Shown piece after piece: positions 8,756-18,516 of a DNA stretch of 56,299 nt. The translations under genes were made by a program, and so were the position numbers. The first letter of the stretch is position 1. The number at the start of each line of letters is the position of its first letter. Where the stretch lies: assembly GCF_016905445.1 (NCBI RefSeq), contig NZ_JAFEXF010000025.1, positions 1 to 56,299 of the forward strand, written 5' to 3'. Under the pieces are notes generated by a model, which saw only the letters and a program-made list of their open reading frames with translations, had not been told where the DNA came from and did no database searches. The stretch is from Streptomyces sp. G44. Lineage in GTDB: Bacteria; Actinomycetota; Actinomycetes; Streptomycetales; Streptomycetaceae.

Positions 8756-9754
8756 GTGACGGACACCGCGAAACGGCTCATCGTGATCGTGCTCTTCGAG
8801 GACGTGGACCTGCTCGACGTCACCGGGCCGCCGGAGGTGTTCGCGCTGGCCCGCCGGGAAACCGCGGACGCGGCCGACTATTACGTGGTGCTCGCCGCCG
8901 AGACCATGGACCCGGTCACCACCGGCGCCGGTGTCCGCGTCCTGCCCGACCTCACCTTCGGCGAGGCCGCCGAACGCGGCATCAACACCCTCATCGTGCC
9001 GGGGGCCGTGGAGATCGACGACGACGGGTGCGTCCACCCCCTCGTCGACCCCGCGCTGGTCGACCGGGTGAGGACGCTCGCGGCACGGTCGCGCCGGATC
9101 GCCTCGGTGTGCGTCGGGGCGCATCTGCTGGCCGCCGCCGGGCTGCTCGACGGCAAGCGGGCCACCACGCACTGGTCGACCGCGCACCGGCTCGCCACCG
9201 ACCACCCGGAGGTCGAGGTCGACGCCGACCCGATCTTCATCCGCGAGGGCGACGTGTGGACCGGCGCCGGGATCAGCGCCTGCCTCGACCTCTCCCTCGC
9301 CCTGATCGCCGACGACCTCGGCGAGGCCGTCGCGCTGCGCGTGGCCCGCCAACTGGTGATGTACCTCAAACGCCCCAGCGGCCAGAGCCAGTTCAGCGTC
9401 CCGCTGGAGCAGGTCTCCACCACCCGGCGCGTCGAGGACCTGCGCCACCACATCCTGCGCCACATCTCCGAGCCGCTCACCATCGTGGACCTCGCCGCGT
9501 ACGCCCACGTCAGTGACCGGCATCTGACCCGCCTGTTCAAGAACGAACTGGGCACGCCTCCGCACGCGTACATCGAATCGGTCCGCGTCGAGAAGGCCCG
9601 CCACGAGCTGGAGTCCTCCGACGCCACGCTCGACCGCATCGCGTCCCTGTGCGGCTTCGGCACGACCGACACCCTCGTACGGGCCTTCCGCCGCCGCCTG
9701 AACACGACGCCGACGGAGTACCGGCGCAGGTTCCGGATGCCGCGCGTGCCCTGA
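8756..9754 (+). CDS. GlxA-type transcriptional regulator (DJ-1/PfpI domain plus AraC HTH)
   Basis: The 332-residue protein has an N-terminal DJ-1/PfpI-like domain (about residues 5-190, with the elbow Cys in SVCVGAHLLAAAG) and a C-terminal AraC-type double HTH (about 215-325, with HVSDRHLTRLFKNELGTPP). The GTG at 8756 follows AGGGGGAAGC. It is divergent from the two isochorismatase genes; such regulators often control adjacent amidohydrolase genes, so those are the predicted targets. The effector is unknown. Confidence 0.9.
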   Translation: MTDTAKRLIVIVLFEDVDLLDVTGPPEVFALARRETADAADYYVVLAAETMDPVTTGAGVRVLPDLTFGEAAERGINTLIVPGAVEIDDDGCVHPLVDPALVDRVRTLAARSRRIASVCVGAHLLAAAGLLDGKRATTHWSTAHRLATDHPEVEVDADPIFIREGDVWTGAGISACLDLSLALIADDLGEAVALRVARQLVMYLKRPSGQSQFSVPLEQVSTTRRVEDLRHHILRHISEPLTIVDLAAYAHVSDRHLTRLFKNELGTPPHAYIESVRVEKARHELESSDATLDRIASLCGFGTTDTLVRAFRRRLNTTPTEYRRRFRMPRVP

Positions 9755-9900
9755 CGAACGGTCCCCTTCTCGCCTCGCGCCGTCAGACCCCGGACCGCAC
9801 AGGAAGCCGGTCCCGCCCCGCCCGGCCCCATGTCCCTGCGCCCGACGCCCCCCTCTCTGCGTAATGCTGACCTCACGACACGTGACACACGAGGGGCGGC

Positions 9901-11148
9901 ATGGACGACACGGAGATCGCCATCGTGGGCGCCGGCGCGGCCGGGCTGTCCCTGGCCCACCGGCTCTGCGCCGCCCCGGTCGGCCGTACGTGTCCTTCGA
10001 TCGCCCTCATCGACGCACCGCGGGGCCCCACCCGGCCGCCCGAACGGACCTGGTGCTTCTGGGAGGCGCGCGACGGTGAGTTCGACACGGCGCTGTCCGG
10101 CGCCTGGGACAGCCTGCGCGTGCGCGCTCCCGACGGAACAGCCGTGGTCGCCTCCCCGGCCCCGCTGCGCTACAAGATGCTCCGCTCCAGCGCCTTCGAG
10201 GAACTGGTCACGGCGCGCCTGGACCGCGAACCGCGCGTACGGCGCGTGGCGGCCGAGGTCACGGACGTGCGCGACCTGCCCGGGGGAGCGGAGGTGCGTG
10301 GAGTCACCGCCCGAGGCGACTCGCTGGCACTGCGCGCCAGATGGGTGTTCGACTCACGCCCGCTCCGCACGCTGCCGCCCGCCCGGACCACCCTCCTCCA
10401 GCACTTCCGCGGCTGGTTCGTCCGCACGGACCGGCCCGTCTTCGCGCCACGCCTCGCCGACCTGATGGACTTCCGCACACCACAGCCCGCACACGGCCTC
10501 TCCTTCGCCTACGTGCTGCCCACGACCGCGTACGACGCCCTCGTCGAGTACACGGAGTTCTCCCGCGCCGTCCTCGACGAACGTGCGTACGACGAGGCAC
10601 TGCGCCGCCACCTGACGCACCGGCTCGGCGTCAGCCGCTTCGAGGTGATCCGCGCCGAACAGGGCGTCATTCCCATGACCGACGCCCGCTTCCCCCGCCG
10701 GGCCGGCCGCTCGGTCTTCCGCATCGGCACCGCCGGCGGGGCGACACGGCCCTCGACCGGCTACACCTTCGCGGCAGCGCAACGGCAGGCGCGCGCCATC
10801 GCGAGCGCGTACCACCGCGGCCGTACGCCCGTTCCCCCACGGGCTCACACACGGCGCTCCCTGGCGATGGACGCCGTCATGCTGCGCGCCCTGGACTCCG
10901 GGCGCGTCGACGGAGCGGCGTTCTTCGCCGGGCTGTTCCGCGCGGTCCCGATGGAGCGGCTGCTGCGGTTCCTCGACGGGCGCACCCGATGGGACGAGGA
11001 CTTCAGGATCGGCCTGCGCACCCCCGTCCGCCCCATGCTCCGAACCGTCGCCGAACTGCCCCTGCTGCCCCGCCTGCCGAGCCGCACCACCACCGCGCCG
11101 CCGGGCGGCCCGACCCGAGAGAACGACCGGAAAGAGACGCAGAGATGA
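9901..11148 (+). CDS. crtY: Lycopene beta-cyclase
   Basis: The 415-residue flavoprotein has an N-terminal dinucleotide-binding motif (IAIVGAGAAGLSLA, residues 6-19), the RTWCFW stretch and the cyclase C-terminal region. CrtY converts lycopene to beta-carotene. The ATG at 9901 follows GAGGGGCGGC. It is the first gene of a crtY-crtT-crtU operon joined by ATGA overlaps, the order known from Streptomyces griseus carotenoid clusters. The 146-nt upstream gap should hold its promoter; no regulator of the LitR type is next to it. Confidence 0.9.
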   Translation: MDDTEIAIVGAGAAGLSLAHRLCAAPVGRTCPSIALIDAPRGPTRPPERTWCFWEARDGEFDTALSGAWDSLRVRAPDGTAVVASPAPLRYKMLRSSAFEELVTARLDREPRVRRVAAEVTDVRDLPGGAEVRGVTARGDSLALRARWVFDSRPLRTLPPARTTLLQHFRGWFVRTDRPVFAPRLADLMDFRTPQPAHGLSFAYVLPTTAYDALVEYTEFSRAVLDERAYDEALRRHLTHRLGVSRFEVIRAEQGVIPMTDARFPRRAGRSVFRIGTAGGATRPSTGYTFAAAQRQARAIASAYHRGRTPVPPRAHTRRSLAMDAVMLRALDSGRVDGAAFFAGLFRAVPMERLLRFLDGRTRWDEDFRIGLRTPVRPMLRTVAELPLLPRLPSRTTTAPPGGPTRENDRKETQR

Positions 11149-11864
11149 CGCTGCCGCGCGACGAGACCCTCTCCGCCGCGTTCGACCACGCCGCCCGCAC
11201 CTACGATCGCCTGGTCGCCGCCAACCCCGGCTACCACGCCCACCTGCGGCGCTCCGCCCGCCGCCTCGCCCTGCCGGACGGCGGCGCCGGGCTGCGCGTC
11301 CTCGACCTCGGCTGCGGCACCGGGGCGTCCACCGCCGCCCTCCTGCACGCGGCACCCTTCGCCGAGATCGTCGCGGTGGACGCCTCGCGCGGCATGCTGG
11401 ACCGGGCCGAGGCCAAGCGGTGGCCCCCCGGAGTGCGCTTCGTCCACGCGGCGGCCGAGAGCCTGGACCGGGCCGGGGTCGCGGGACCCTTCGACGCGGT
11501 CTTCGCAGCGTACCTCTTCCGCAACCTCGCCGACCCGGACGCGGTGCTCACCACGGTGCGCGAACTCCTCGCCCCGGGGGGCCGGTTGGGCGTACACGAG
11601 TACACGCTCAGCGGCCGGACGGTCGACCGCGCGGTGTGGACCGCCGTCTGCAACGGCGTGGTGCTGCCCGCCGGCACGCTCACCGGCGACCGCCGCCTCT
11701 ACCGGTACCTGTTCCGCAGCGTCGTCGACTTCGACACGGCGCCCGCCTTCGCCGCGCGGGTGCGGCGCGCGGGCTTCCGCGAGGTGCGCGTCCTGCCGAT
11801 GCCGGGCTGGCAGACCGGCATCGTGCACACCGTGACCGCCGCGGCTCCGGGCGCACAGCGATGA
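11145..11864 (+). CDS. crtT: SAM-dependent methyltransferase of the carotenoid cluster
   Basis: The 239-residue class I methyltransferase has the SAM motif RVLDLGCGTGAST (residues 51-63) and an acidic motif II region (AEIVAVDASRGMLDRA). It resembles UbiE/CrtT-like enzymes. The start overlaps the crtY stop (ATGA), and its own stop overlaps the crtU start. Its position between crtY and crtU matches crtT of Streptomyces isorenieratene clusters. The precise substrate in that pathway is not settled, so the symbol rests on synteny. Confidence 0.82.
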   Translation: MTLPRDETLSAAFDHAARTYDRLVAANPGYHAHLRRSARRLALPDGGAGLRVLDLGCGTGASTAALLHAAPFAEIVAVDASRGMLDRAEAKRWPPGVRFVHAAAESLDRAGVAGPFDAVFAAYLFRNLADPDAVLTTVRELLAPGGRLGVHEYTLSGRTVDRAVWTAVCNGVVLPAGTLTGDRRLYRYLFRSVVDFDTAPAFAARVRRAGFREVRVLPMPGWQTGIVHTVTAAAPGAQR

Positions 11865-13432
11865 ACGGACGGACGACGACCGGCCCCACCGGCAGCGGCG
11901 CCCGCCACGGACGTGACCGCCGCGCACACGTCGTACGCGGCCCCCAAGGCGCCGGCCGCGTCCGCGGCAGCGCGCCCCGCGCCGCCGTCATCGGCGGCGG
12001 CATCGCGGGCCTGGCCGCCGCGACGGCGCTGGCGGAACGCGGCGTCCATGTGACGGTGTACGAGCGGGAGGACCGGCTCGGAGGCCGGCTCAGGGGCTGG
12101 CCCGAGGAACTCGCCGACGGCTCCACGGTCACCATGAGCCGCGGCTTCCACGCCTTTTTCCGCCAGTACTACAACCTGCGCGGCCTCCTGCGCCGGGCGG
12201 ATCCCGCCCTGCACGTGCTGCGCGGCCTGCCGGACTACCCGCTGCGGCACAGCGGAGGCCTCCAGGACGGCTTCGCGCGGGTGCCGCGCACCCCTCCGTG
12301 GAGCGCCCTCGGGTTCGTGGCCCTCAGCCCCACGTTCGGCCTCCGCGACCTGACCCGCATGAACGCCCGCGCCGCGCTGCCTCTGCTGGACGTACGCGTG
12401 CCCGACATCTACCGGCGGCTCGACCACCTCGACGCACAGGAGTTCCTGGAGCGGATCCGCTTCCCCCGGGCGGCCCACCACCTGGCGTTCGAGGTGTTCT
12501 CCCGCAGCTTCTTCGCCGACCCGCGCCACCTCTCCGCGGCCGAACTCGCCCTGATGTTCCACATCTACTTCCTCGGGTCGAGTGAGGGCCTGCTGTTCGA
12601 CGTGCCGCGAGAACCGTTCCCGGCCGCGCTCTGGGAGCCGCTCGCCCGCTATCTCACCGGGCACGGGACCGACATCCGGACCGGCCGGGCCGTCGAGCAG
12701 GTGGAGCCCGCGCGACGTGGTGGCTTCCACGTCGTCACCGGGGACGGCGAACAGCGCTGCGACGCCGTCGTCCTCGCCCTGGACGTCAAGGGGCTCCAGG
12801 GCGTGGTGGGACGGTCGCCGCGGTTCGTCGACGACGCCGCGTGGCGGGCGCGGATCACGAGCCTCCGTACCGCGCCGCCCTTCCTCGTCTCCCGGCTCTG
12901 GCTCGACCGACGTGTGGCCCCCGACCGGCCCGGCTTCCTGGGGACGAGCGGGTACGGCGCCCTGGACAACGTCAGCGTCCTGGAGCGCTGGGAGGGCGAG
13001 GCGGCCCGCTGGTCGGCCCGTACGGGCGGCTCGGTCGTCGAACTGCACGCGTATGCCGTCGACCCGGCCGCGGACCGCGCGGCGGAGCAGCGCAGCCTGC
13101 TGGCCCAACTGCACCGGCTCTACCCGGAGACCCGCGACGCCCGGACCGTCGACTCCCGTCACGCATGGCACGCCGACTGCCCGCTCTTCCCCGTCGGCGG
13201 CCACCGGAACAGGCCGACGGTACGGACACCGGACCCGGCCGTCACGGTGGCGGGCGACATCGTGCGCAGCGACCTGCCGGTCGCGTTGATGGAGCGGGCG
13301 GCCACCACGGGATTCCTCGCGGCGAACGCCCTGCTGGCACGCTGGGGCCTGCGGGGGCAGACGCTGTGGACCGTCCCGGCCAGGGGCAGGACAGCGGCCC
13401 TGCGGGCGCTGAACCGACTGCTCGGGGACTGA
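11861..13432 (+). CDS. crtU: CrtU carotene desaturase/methyltransferase (isorenieratene synthase)
   Basis: The 523-residue flavoprotein has the FAD/NAD motif AAVIGGGIAGLAAATALAE at about residues 41-59, preceded by a 40-residue Arg/Gly-rich tail. CrtU aromatises the beta-ionone rings of beta-carotene with methyl migration, giving beta-isorenieratene and isorenieratene. The start overlaps the crtT stop. The operon ends here and converges on the crtI-crtB operon. The long N-terminal tail may mean that translation starts later, but the ATGA overlap supports this ATG. Confidence 0.87.
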   Translation: MNGRTTTGPTGSGARHGRDRRAHVVRGPQGAGRVRGSAPRAAVIGGGIAGLAAATALAERGVHVTVYEREDRLGGRLRGWPEELADGSTVTMSRGFHAFFRQYYNLRGLLRRADPALHVLRGLPDYPLRHSGGLQDGFARVPRTPPWSALGFVALSPTFGLRDLTRMNARAALPLLDVRVPDIYRRLDHLDAQEFLERIRFPRAAHHLAFEVFSRSFFADPRHLSAAELALMFHIYFLGSSEGLLFDVPREPFPAALWEPLARYLTGHGTDIRTGRAVEQVEPARRGGFHVVTGDGEQRCDAVVLALDVKGLQGVVGRSPRFVDDAAWRARITSLRTAPPFLVSRLWLDRRVAPDRPGFLGTSGYGALDNVSVLERWEGEAARWSARTGGSVVELHAYAVDPAADRAAEQRSLLAQLHRLYPETRDARTVDSRHAWHADCPLFPVGGHRNRPTVRTPDPAVTVAGDIVRSDLPVALMERAATTGFLAANALLARWGLRGQTLWTVPARGRTAALRALNRLLGD

Positions 13433-13485
13433 ACCGGCCCGTACCCGCTGCCGGCAGGACCCAACCAGGGAACGGTCCGGTCCGG

Positions 13486-13526
13486 GGGCGGTTCGGCCGG
13501 GGAACGGCTCAACCCGGGAACCGCCC
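13486..13526. terminator. Hairpin between the convergent crt operons
   Basis: GGGCGGTTC (13486-13494) and GAACCGCCC (13518-13526) are perfect 9-bp arms with a 23-nt loop. The right arm lies inside the last codons of the DUF5914 gene. It could terminate crtYTU transcription and attenuate the opposing operon. Confidence 0.45.
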
Positions 13527-14519
13527 GCTGTCCCGCAGCGCCCAGCGCCTCTCGGCGTACGCGATGTCATCACGCCACAGCCGTCCGGCCGCCGCCCGCA
13601 GCAGGGGCCGCAGCACCGGCGCCGCCGACCGCGCGAACGCGAACCCCCGTCGGCCGGAGGCGGCCACCACCGCCTCCGTCACGGCGGTACGCGGCCGTCC
13701 CGCCGCGTCCGGCGCCAGCGGCGTGGCATGGGTCTCGACGACGGAACCCTCGCCCTCGCCCTCGGCGACGCGCATGACGACGGTGCGGGGCCCGGGAGCC
13801 GTGAAGACCGCCCGGACCGGCACCACCATCCGGCCGGCCACCTTGAAGGACACGTCCACCGTGAAACGGTCCTCGTCGTCCCCAGCCCCGGGACTCTCCA
13901 CGACACGCAGATCGACGAACGAGTACGGATGGAACCAGGCGCCGTGCCAGGGATCCAGCCGGTTGGCGACGACGTCCTCGGGCTCGCAGCGCCCGGTCAC
14001 CGCGCAGACCGCCGACACACTCTCGGCGGGGCGCGGACGGACGGGCACCACGGGCCGCTCCCACGGCTCCTCGCCCCCCACCGCGTCCAGCCGGACCCAG
14101 GTCAGGACCCCGTCGTCGTAGGCCGGATACGGCTCCCAGCCTGCGCGCGCCGAGCCGTCGAGGGCGAGCCCGTGCCAGTGGCAGACGAGGGTGCCGCACC
14201 GCACCGGGCTGTCCCGCAAAGGCGCCCCGAGGTGCGGGCAGACCCCCGGGCCGGCCCGCACGTCACCCGCCGCGTCGCGCCACGCGACGACCTCCGTGCC
14301 CGCCACGGACAGCCCGAGCGGACGCCCGGCCGTGATGCTCCGACTGCCGCCCAGCACATACCAGTTGCCCGACGGCCGGGCCTGCGCGCGCTTGAGGGCC
14401 GCGGCGATTACGGCAGGTTTCGCCTCCCGCCAGGTGGGGCGCTGCCGCTCCCAGGGGACGGGGTCGCGGCGGAACCGCAGCGGGTGGCGGCCGGTCCCGG
14501 GAGAGCGCCCGGAGCTCAT
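13509..14519 (-). CDS. Rieske [2Fe-2S] protein of the carotenoid operon (DUF5914-like)
   Basis: The 336-residue protein contains a Rieske cluster motif: Cys94-Pro-His96 (CPHLGAPL) and Cys113-x-x-His116 (CHWHGLAL). The downstream half (from about residue 175) resembles a START-like, DUF5914-type domain. It overlaps the crtB stop by ATGA after a GGAAGGAGA site, so it is the third gene of crtI-crtB-X. This slot is called crtV in some Streptomyces clusters. An oxygenase or electron-transfer role on a carotenoid is an inference; no reaction is established from sequence. Confidence 0.8.
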   Translation of the reverse strand: MSSGRSPGTGRHPLRFRRDPVPWERQRPTWREAKPAVIAAALKRAQARPSGNWYVLGGSRSITAGRPLGLSVAGTEVVAWRDAAGDVRAGPGVCPHLGAPLRDSPVRCGTLVCHWHGLALDGSARAGWEPYPAYDDGVLTWVRLDAVGGEEPWERPVVPVRPRPAESVSAVCAVTGRCEPEDVVANRLDPWHGAWFHPYSFVDLRVVESPGAGDDEDRFTVDVSFKVAGRMVVPVRAVFTAPGPRTVVMRVAEGEGEGSVVETHATPLAPDAAGRPRTAVTEAVVAASGRRGFAFARSAAPVLRPLLRAAAGRLWRDDIAYAERRWALRDSGRFPG

Positions 14520-15556
14520 ACGGTCTCCTTCCAGCGCTCCCGGCCGCCCGCCCGCGACGCACCGTGAAGTCCGGGAGCGGGCGGCGGCGTTCCGGGGGAG
14601 CCGGTCACCGCGCCGCCCGCGGACGGTGCGCGGAGCCGGGCGAGGGCGAGCCGGGCCAGGCCGTCGCACGCGACCACGGCCCGGCGGCGGCGCGGCACCA
14701 CGGCCCGGCGGTGCAGCACCGCGAAGCCGTCGTCCGCGATGGCGTCGAGAATCGCGCCGTACAGCACGAAGGCGGTGCGGATGCAGGGCCGGGAGACGGG
14801 ATCGAGCAGCGGGAGGCCGCCCGCCGCCTCGCCGTACACGCCTCGCGTGAGCGCCGCGGCGTCCTTCAGGGCCGCGGTGATGCGCCGGTCACGCCGCCCG
14901 CTATCCCGGCTCCACCGCAGCAGGGCGCGGTCGACGCCGTGCGCGGCCAGCAGGTCCAGGGGCAGGTAGATCCGGCCGCGGTCGAGGTCCTCCCCGACAT
15001 CCCGCAGGAAGTTGGTCAGCTGGAAGGCCACGCCGAGCGCTGCCGCGTGCGGGGCGGCCTCCTCGCGGGGGACGACCGTGCCGAGCACGGGCAGCATCTG
15101 TAGCCCGATGACCGCCGCGGAGCCGTGCATGTACCGTCGCAGGTCCTCGTAGCACGCGTACTCGGTGACCTCCAGATCGAGCTCTATCGAGGCCATGAAG
15201 TCCGTGAAGAGCCGCGGCTCGATGGCGTAACGGGCGGCCGTGTCGGCGAGCGCCGCCACCACCGGGTCGGCGCCGGTCCCCGCGTGCAGTCCGCTCTCCA
15301 GGTCCCGCCGGAGCAGGCGCAGGGCCGCACCCCGCTCCTCCGCCGTCGCCGTGGAGCCGAGATCGTCGACGATGTCGTCCGCCCAGCGGGCGAACCCGTA
15401 CAGGGCGTGCACGGCGGGCCTGCGCTCGACGGGCAGGAGACGGGTGGCGAGGAAGTACGTCTTGCCGTGCCGTGCGTTGAGCAGGCGGCAGTGGGCGTAC
15501 GCGGCGCGCAGGGCCGGGTCGGTGATGCCCGCGCTGTCGAGTTCCCGGGCGGTCAT
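14516..15556 (-). CDS. crtB: Phytoene synthase
   Basis: The 346-residue squalene/phytoene synthase family protein has the first Asp-rich motif D60-D61-x-x-D64 (ADDIVDD) and the second, D186-VGE-D190 ([14 protein letters not shown]). CrtB condenses two GGPP molecules to phytoene. The ATG at 15556 overlaps the crtI stop. Roughly 45 C-terminal residues rich in Pro/Gly/Ala extend past the usual domain. GGPP must come from outside this operon, since no crtE lies next to it. Confidence 0.93.
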   Translation of the reverse strand: MTARELDSAGITDPALRAAYAHCRLLNARHGKTYFLATRLLPVERRPAVHALYGFARWADDIVDDLGSTATAEERGAALRLLRRDLESGLHAGTGADPVVAALADTAARYAIEPRLFTDFMASIELDLEVTEYACYEDLRRYMHGSAAVIGLQMLPVLGTVVPREEAAPHAAALGVAFQLTNFLRDVGEDLDRGRIYLPLDLLAAHGVDRALLRWSRDSGRRDRRITAALKDAAALTRGVYGEAAGGLPLLDPVSRPCIRTAFVLYGAILDAIADDGFAVLHRRAVVPRRRRAVVACDGLARLALARLRAPSAGGAVTGSPGTPPPAPGLHGASRAGGRERWKETV

Positions 15557-17091
15557 GGAGCGGCGGTGCCCTTCGTGTCGATGGGGGGCCGAAGGCGTGC
15601 GGGCACGGCCCGTGGCGGGCCGGTGACGCGTGCCGCGGCCAGCTTCCCCGAGATCAGGACGGTCGGCACGCCGACGCCCGGGGTGGTGCCGCAGCCGGCG
15701 AGGACGACGTTCTCGACACCGCGTACGAGGTTGCGCGGGCGGAAAGGACCGGTCTGGGCGAAGGTGTGCGCGGCGGAGAACGGGGTGCCGGCGGCGTGCC
15801 CCTGAGCGGTCCAGTCCGCGGGCGTCACCACGCACTCCTCCTCGACGGCGGAGGCGATGCCGTCGAGGCCGCGCCGCTCCAGCTCGGCCAGGAGGCTGTC
15901 GCGGTAGCGCGGCGCGAGGTCGCGCCAGGCCCGGGCGCCGGGGCCGACGCGGGTGTTGGGGCAGGGCGCCAGGACGTAGTGCAGATGGCGGCCCGGCGGT
16001 GCGAGCGAGGGGTCGGTCGCCGTGGGCCGGGTGATCAGGAGCGACGGGTCGGACATGAGGGTGCCGCCGCGCGTCAGTTCGTGGAAGGTGCGCTTCCAGG
16101 CCGAGCCGAACGAGAGCGTGTGGTGGGCCAGCTGGGGCCACGTGCGGTCGGTGCCGACGTGCAGGACGACGGCCGAGGGGGAGTGGCGCAGCGGCAGGGG
16201 GCGGCGTGGCTCCCGCCCCAGCAGGCGGTAGGCGACCGGGAGGTCCGGGGTCAGGACGACGGCGTCGCACGCGATGCGCTCCCGGTCGGTGACGACGGCC
16301 GTGACGCGGCCACCGGAGCGTTCGAGCCGCGTCACGTCCTGCCCGAAGCGGAGGTCACCGCCCGCGCCGGAGGCGGCCGCCGCCATGGCCCGCGGCAGGG
16401 CGTGCATCCCGCCGCGCGGGAAGTGGACCCCGGCGACGGTGTCCATGTAGGCGATGACGGCGTACGCGGCCAGGGCGCGGGCCGGGGGCACGCCCGCGTA
16501 CAGCGCCTGGAAGGTGAAGACGCGGCGGAGCCGCTCGTCGGAGAGGAAGCGTCCGACGCGGGCGTCCAGCCGGCCGAAGCCGCCGAGCACCGCCAGGCGG
16601 GCGAGGTCCGGGGTCAGCAGCGCCGCCGGGGAGTCGAAGTTGGCGTCGATGAACCGGCGCATCTGCACCTGGTACAGACGGCTCAGCCAGGCCCGCAACC
16701 GCCGGTAGCCGAGCGCTTCCCCGGCCCCCGCGAAGCGCTCCACCTCGGCTTCCATCGCCTCCGCCCCGGTGTGCACGTCCAGGGCGCTGCCGTCGGCGAA
16801 CCGCGCCCGGTAGGCGGGGTGCAGCGCGAGGAGTTCCACCCGGTCGGCGAGGCTGTCGCCCACCGCGGCGAACGCCTCCTCCGCCAGCTCCGGCATGGTC
16901 AGGACGGTGGGCCCGGTGTCCATGCGGTACCCGCCCCGTTCGAGGAGACCGGCCCGGCCGCCGGGCTCCCGGCCCCGCTCGACCAGGGTGACCCGCCGCC
17001 CGGCGCCCAGCAGGTGCAGCGCGGCGGAGAGCCCGGCCAGCCCGGCCCCGACGACCACCACGTGATCCGTCCGCCCCGCCAAGCGCCTCAT
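15553..17091 (-). CDS. crtI: Phytoene desaturase
   Basis: The 512-residue CrtI-type flavoprotein has an N-terminal FAD-binding motif ([20 protein letters not shown], residues 11-30) and the C-terminal bacterial phytoene dehydrogenase region with [19 protein letters not shown]. It converts phytoene to lycopene by successive desaturations. The ATG at 17091 follows GAGGGA. It is first in crtI-crtB-DUF5914, with 141 nt of upstream DNA for its promoter. In related clusters crtE precedes crtI; here a phosphatase gene of another operon takes that place. Confidence 0.94.
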   Translation of the reverse strand: MRRLAGRTDHVVVVGAGLAGLSAALHLLGAGRRVTLVERGREPGGRAGLLERGGYRMDTGPTVLTMPELAEEAFAAVGDSLADRVELLALHPAYRARFADGSALDVHTGAEAMEAEVERFAGAGEALGYRRLRAWLSRLYQVQMRRFIDANFDSPAALLTPDLARLAVLGGFGRLDARVGRFLSDERLRRVFTFQALYAGVPPARALAAYAVIAYMDTVAGVHFPRGGMHALPRAMAAAASGAGGDLRFGQDVTRLERSGGRVTAVVTDRERIACDAVVLTPDLPVAYRLLGREPRRPLPLRHSPSAVVLHVGTDRTWPQLAHHTLSFGSAWKRTFHELTRGGTLMSDPSLLITRPTATDPSLAPPGRHLHYVLAPCPNTRVGPGARAWRDLAPRYRDSLLAELERRGLDGIASAVEEECVVTPADWTAQGHAAGTPFSAAHTFAQTGPFRPRNLVRGVENVVLAGCGTTPGVGVPTVLISGKLAAARVTGPPRAVPARLRPPIDTKGTAAP

Positions 17092-17232
17092 CGGTCCCTC
17101 GCCTCCACGCCGCTCTCGCCCCTACAGGCACCACTTTGGGTGACCTCGGGTGCGATGTCCGGCTGCCGGGGCCCCGTCGGTGTGTTGCGCCCGTGGCCCG
17201 CGGGCCGCCCGCCGGTGACGTCGCGGCAGCTC

Positions 17233-18516
17233 TCAGGCGCTCGTGCGCCGCACCGCTATCGCGAGCGTGTCGTCCTGGTGGAGGACGTCGCTGAGCAGGT
17301 CCGTGGCCAGCAGGCCGGGGATCTGCTCGGTCGGACGCGTGCGATGGCGGCACAGGGCCTCTTTGAGCCGGGCCTCGCCCTCGCACGGGTCCCGGCGGCT
17401 CTCGGTGAGGCCGTCGGTGTAGAGCAGCAGCACGTCGTCGGGCTCCATGGTCGCCGTCAGGACGCGGTCGCTGCCGGGCATGGGGAAGCCGACGCCCCGC
17501 CCGCGCACCTCCAGATAGCTCGCGGTGCCGTCGCCATGGGCGAGGAGGGCGGGCGGGTGGCTGCCGTTGGCCAAGGTGAGCTGCCCGTCGGCGAGGTTCA
17601 GCCGGGCCAGCAGCAGGGTGGCCATGACGCTGTGGTCGAAGGGCGCGAGGATGCTGTCGGTACGCGCCACGATGCTCTCCAGCGGGTGCCCCTCCAGGGC
17701 GAGGGTGCGCACCGCGTGGGTGACGGTCAACGCCGTGCGCGTGCTGGTGATGCCGTGCCCGAGCGCGTCGACGACGGTGATGTGCACCGTGCCGTCCGGG
17801 AGGGTGAACCAGTCGTACAGGTCCCCGCCGGTGGGCGCGTCGTCGCTCGCCGGGGCGTAGTGCACGGCCAGCTCCAGGCCGTCGACGTGCAGCGGTCTGG
17901 GGCGCAGCGCGTCCTCCAGGGCGCGCAGGGTACGGCCGTGCGCCGTCCGCAACTGCTCGTCGCGCTCCTCCAGTTGTACGTACAGGGCCAGGACCCCGCT
18001 GTTGGTCTCGGCCAGTTCGTGCTTGAGCATGCGGTGCTCGTCCGCCAGGGCGTCGGCGCGGGCCAGCGCCGCGCGGAGCTCCTCCTCCAGCAGCGCGATG
18101 TCCGCCTCGGTGCTCTGCGCCGCCGCGGCGGAGGGGACCGAGGAACGGCACGCCTGCGGCCCGATCCCGGGCACCGCGTGGCCGTGCGCGCCGGTGGCCG
18201 GCAGTGGAAGGTGCCACACGACCGTGCCGTCCGGCCCGGTTTGCGCGCGCAGCGGCAGCCGCTCCGGCACCACGACGGGGACGGAGTTCTGCTGCGGCAG
18301 GCGCAGGGCCAGCGTCAGCCGGTGGGCGCCGTCCTCGCCCGTCTCGCGTCCGCTCATCAGGGTGACGGGGCGGCCGCCGCCCAGGACCGGGGCCGCCACC
18401 TCGCTCAGCGACAGGACGAGGCGCGCCCGGTCGTCGGCGGGCAGCCGGTGCCCCAGGGCGATGCTGCGCACGGTGTGCCGCAGAGCCGTGAGCGTACGGA
18501 AGGTTTCGCGGGTCAT
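17233..18516 (-). CDS. SpoIIE-type PP2C phosphatase with central coiled coil (RsbU-like)
   Basis: The 427-residue protein has an N-terminal domain of unclear family, a coiled coil at about 135-195 (ALLEEELRAALARADALADE), and a C-terminal SpoIIE PP2C domain. Metal-binding aspartates are visible in GGDLYDWF, VVDALGHG, LYTDGLTE and DDTLAIAV. It is the last gene of the rsbR-S-T chain and overlaps its neighbour by ATGA. By analogy with RsbU it would dephosphorylate an anti-anti-sigma factor once RsbT leaves the stressosome. The coiled coil is a plausible partner-switching surface. Confidence 0.85.
   Translation of the reverse strand: MTRETFRTLTALRHTVRSIALGHRLPADDRARLVLSLSEVAAPVLGGGRPVTLMSGRETGEDGAHRLTLALRLPQQNSVPVVVPERLPLRAQTGPDGTVVWHLPLPATGAHGHAVPGIGPQACRSSVPSAAAAQSTEADIALLEEELRAALARADALADEHRMLKHELAETNSGVLALYVQLEERDEQLRTAHGRTLRALEDALRPRPLHVDGLELAVHYAPASDDAPTGGDLYDWFTLPDGTVHITVVDALGHGITSTRTALTVTHAVRTLALEGHPLESIVARTDSILAPFDHSVMATLLLARLNLADGQLTLANGSHPPALLAHGDGTASYLEVRGRGVGFPMPGSDRVLTATMEPDDVLLLYTDGLTESRRDPCEGEARLKEALCRHRTRPTEQIPGLLATDLLSDVLHQDDTLAIAVRRTSA

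Noticed and set aside
11420..11860. N-terminal extension of CrtU
   Set aside because: It lies over the crtT coding sequence in another frame; the ATGA overlap at 11861 is the natural start.
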